From NCBI GenBank assembly GCA_034666665.1, contig JAXDLK010000025.1:1-7108 (forward strand): 7,108 bases of DNA, written 5' to 3'. Origin of the DNA: JAXDLK01 sp034666665. Its GTDB lineage: Bacteria; Desulfobacterota; Binatia; JACPRU01. Position numbers and translations under genes: made by a program. Below the pieces are notes generated by a model that saw only the letters and a program-made list of their open reading frames with translations, searched no databases and was not told the DNA's origin. This document shows positions 5,627 to 7,108 of this stretch, one piece after another. The stretch's first letter is position 1, and each line of letters starts with the position of its first letter.

Positions 5627-6727
5627 ATGAAGATTCAGGCTGCGGTCTTACGGGCGGGGGACAAACCATACTCGCTGGAGCGGCTCGAGCTCGCCGGTCC
5701 GGGCGCGGACGAGATCCTGGTGCGGATGGTCGGCACGGGGATGTGTCACACCGACATGGTCCCGCGCTCGCCGGAATTCGCGGCGCTCGCTCCGCTGCCG
5801 CTCGTCACCGGCCACGAGGGGGCGGGGGTGGTCGAAGCGATCGGGCAGGGCGTTGCCACCGTCCAGGTCGGAGACCACGTCGTCCTGTCGTTCGACTCTT
5901 GCGGCACCTGCACGAACTGTCGAGGGGGTCATCCGGCGTACTGCGAGTCGTTCATGGCTCGGAATCTGAGCGGGCGTTATCCGGACGGCAACTCTCCGGC
6001 AATCGACGAGGCGGGAAATCCCGTCGGCGCGCGCTGGTTCGGCCAATCCTCGTTCGCGACCCATGCTCTGGCGACTTCGCGAAACGCCGTGGTGGTCGAT
6101 CGCACGCTACCGCTGGAGCTGCTCGGACCGCTCGGCTGCGGCATCCAGACGGGAGCTGGCTCGGTGCTGATCGCACTGCGCGTCCGCGCCGGCGGCACGA
6201 TCGCGATCTACGGCGCCGGCGCCGTCGGTCTCTCGGCCGTGATGGCTGCGCGCGTCGCGGGGGCGACGACGATCATCGCGGTCGACCTGCATCCTCCGCG
6301 ACTCGAGCTCGCCCGCGAGCTCGGAGCGACGCACACGATCGACGGGGCGGCGAGTGACGTCGCGGAGCAGATCCTCTCGCTCACCGGCGGGGTCGAGCAC
6401 GCGTTCGACACGACCGGGATTCCTTCCGTGATCGTCCGCGCCATCTCGGCGCTCAGACCCCGCGGCGTGTGCGGCCTCGTCGGCGTCCGTGGAGCCGATC
6501 TCGTGTTGCCGCCGCTCGCCCTCGAGCTCGGACGGACTGTCACTGGAATCATCGAGGGGGATGCGATTCCGCAGCGCTTCATCCCGCAGCTGATCGCGCT
6601 GTGGAGGCAGAACCACTTTCCGTTCGACCGCCTGATCCGCAAGTTTCCCTTCGCCGAGATCGACGAGGCCGAGCGCGCTTCGCTCGCGGGCGAGGTCGTG
6701 AAGCCCGTGCTGGTGCAGGCGGGCTGA
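5627..6727 (+). CDS. Zinc-dependent alcohol dehydrogenase, aryl/benzyl-alcohol dehydrogenase-like, probably NAD-linked
   Basis: A 366-residue medium-chain dehydrogenase of full length. Catalytic zinc ligands are visible as Cys40 (GMCHTD), His63-Glu64 (GHEGAG) and Cys171 (LGCGIQTG). Structural zinc Cys are 92, 95, 98 and 106. The Rossmann motif is GAGAVG at 196-201, and Asp220 (IIAVDLH) at the end of the second strand points to NAD rather than NADP. The ARNLSGRYPDG and ARWFGQSSFATHAL blocks resemble aryl-alcohol dehydrogenases such as benzyl alcohol dehydrogenase. It would oxidise a primary alcohol to an aldehyde, or the reverse, in the cytoplasm. The start ATG 5627 has AGGGAG at 6 bases. The last codons and 3' flank are repeated at 2383-2407, and residues 267-287 recur in the remnant at 2290-2391. 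The substrate is inferred only. Confidence 0.93.
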   Translation: MKIQAAVLRAGDKPYSLERLELAGPGADEILVRMVGTGMCHTDMVPRSPEFAALAPLPLVTGHEGAGVVEAIGQGVATVQVGDHVVLSFDSCGTCTNCRGGHPAYCESFMARNLSGRYPDGNSPAIDEAGNPVGARWFGQSSFATHALATSRNAVVVDRTLPLELLGPLGCGIQTGAGSVLIALRVRAGGTIAIYGAGAVGLSAVMAARVAGATTIIAVDLHPPRLELARELGATHTIDGAASDVAEQILSLTGGVEHAFDTTGIPSVIVRAISALRPRGVCGLVGVRGADLVLPPLALELGRTVTGIIEGDAIPQRFIPQLIALWRQNHFPFDRLIRKFPFAEIDEAERASLAGEVVKPVLVQAG

Positions 6728-6743
6728 CGGATGTCGATGATGA
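6719..6743 (+). repeat. 25-base direct repeat, copy 2 (dehydrogenase stop / downstream kinase start region)
   Basis: This copy matches 2383-2407 at 24 of 25 positions. It covers the last two codons and TGA (6725-6727) of the intact dehydrogenase and the ATG codons at 6731, 6737 and 6740. These are in frame with the downstream kinase-like gene, as the ATGATG in copy 1 is in frame with A2. Confidence 0.85.
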
Positions 6744-6775
6744 CGGCGCCGATCTCGAAGGGGAGGATCGGATCG

Positions 6776-7108
6776 ATGGCGCGCGAGCCAGGAGGAAACG
6801 TGGACATCACCTTCGACGAGATCAAGCAGCACTTCGTGGCCGAGCGGAGTGCGCGCAGCCCGCTCGTCTCCGCGGCCGAGCTGCCGATCTCCTACGAAGA
6901 AATCACCACCGCGTGGCTGACGGACGTGCTCGGCAGGCGTCACCCCGGCGCCGAGGTGGTGTCTCACGGCTTGAGCGAGCCGGACGAAGGCACCTCGAGC
7001 CGCCGGCGAATCTTCCTCACGTGGAACGAGGCCGGCACGCGAGCGAAGTTGCCCGCGACCGTCTTCTGCAAGGGCACGCAGCGGCTCGAGAGTCGCTACA
7101 TGCTCGCC
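6776..7108 (+). CDS. Third kinase-like phosphotransferase, N-terminal part (3' truncated)
   Basis: The frame is open to the window end, giving 111 residues. From the N-terminus: DITFDEIKQHFVAERS, a segment ISYEEITTAWLTDVLGRRHPGAEVV, then SHGLSEPDEGTSSRRRIFLTW and LPATVFCKGTQRLESRYML. The last pieces fit the N-lobe of APH-fold kinases, with GTSSR as the glycine-rich loop and a Lys in VFCKG as the ATP-binding residue; EcKinase/DUF1679-type proteins look like this. Catalytic motifs lie beyond the window, so the call is moderate. It is not a close copy of A1 or A2. Start is uncertain: ATG 6776 has GGGGAGG at 9 bases, GTG 6800 has AGGAGG at 4 bases, and the frame is open back to ATG 6731 just after the dehydrogenase stop. 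It probably forms an operon with the dehydrogenase. Confidence 0.6.
   Translation, partial: MAREPGGNVDITFDEIKQHFVAERSARSPLVSAAELPISYEEITTAWLTDVLGRRHPGAEVVSHGLSEPDEGTSSRRRIFLTWNEAGTRAKLPATVFCKGTQRLESRYMLA
6790..6795 (+). promoter_or_regulatory. Internal AGGAGG, candidate ribosome binding site for GTG 6800
   Basis: A perfect AGGAGG lies 4 bases before GTG 6800 within the 5' part of the third kinase frame. If used, the protein starts as MDITFDEIKQ and the residues before it are not translated. The spacing is slightly short, so ATG 6776 remains the primary choice. Confidence 0.4.

Noticed and set aside
6107..6967. Minus-strand frame opposite the dehydrogenase end and third kinase
   Set aside because: No recognisable domain; its similarity to the minus-strand frame near 2302-2400 reflects the dehydrogenase remnant on the + strand.
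1..7108. CRISPR array, transposon or integrase
   Set aside because: No regularly spaced repeats, no transposase or integrase motifs, and no terminal inverted repeats were seen; the only direct repeats are those derived from the dehydrogenase gene and the paralogous cassettes.

Overview
The window is a very GC-rich stretch from a bacterial chromosome with all recognisable genes on the + strand. The strong G/C bias at third codon positions and the gene families (luciferase-like flavin oxidoreductase, CoA-pathway-type phosphotransferases, zinc alcohol dehydrogenase, SnoaL-like protein) fit a high-GC environmental bacterium with broad lipid or xenobiotic catabolism. An uncultured deltaproteobacterial/Myxococcota/Binatota-like lineage or an actinobacterium would fit; the sequence alone does not decide the phylum.

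Layout: (1) 3-581, the C-terminal part of a luciferase-like (LLM) flavin oxidoreductase cut by the window edge. (2) 578-2289, cassette 1: an APH-fold phosphotransferase (A1) and a small helical protein of unknown family (B1). (3) 2290-2407, a gap holding a decayed, internally deleted fragment of a zinc alcohol dehydrogenase gene. (4) 2401-4115, cassette 2: a second phosphotransferase (A2) and a second helical partner (B2), clear paralogues of A1 and B1 in the same order. (5) 4126-4524, an NTF2/SnoaL-like protein. (6) 4685-5429, a nucleotidyltransferase-fold protein with a small overlapping downstream gene. (7) 5627-6727, an intact zinc-dependent, probably NAD-linked alcohol dehydrogenase. (8) about 6776 to the window end, the N-terminus of a third, divergent kinase-like protein.

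The gene junctions LLM/A1, A1/B1 and A2/B2 are all ATGA overlaps, so 3-2289 and 2401-4115 read as translationally coupled operon segments; the SnoaL-like gene follows B2 by 10 bases with a good ribosome binding site. A kinase of the ACAD10/ACAD11/LvaA type coupled to a small helical protein recalls the LvaA-LvaB pair of levulinate catabolism, where LvaA phosphorylates a 4-hydroxyacyl-CoA and needs LvaB. By analogy, and only as inference, the two cassettes may phosphorylate hydroxylated acyl-CoA or related alcohol substrates that the dehydrogenase and flavin enzyme also handle.

The most interesting points are the tandem duplication of the kinase/partner cassette and the alcohol dehydrogenase scar between the copies. 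The scar shares DNA with the intact dehydrogenase gene downstream, including its stop codon and the start region of the kinase that follows. This implies a history of segmental duplication and deletion at this locus.
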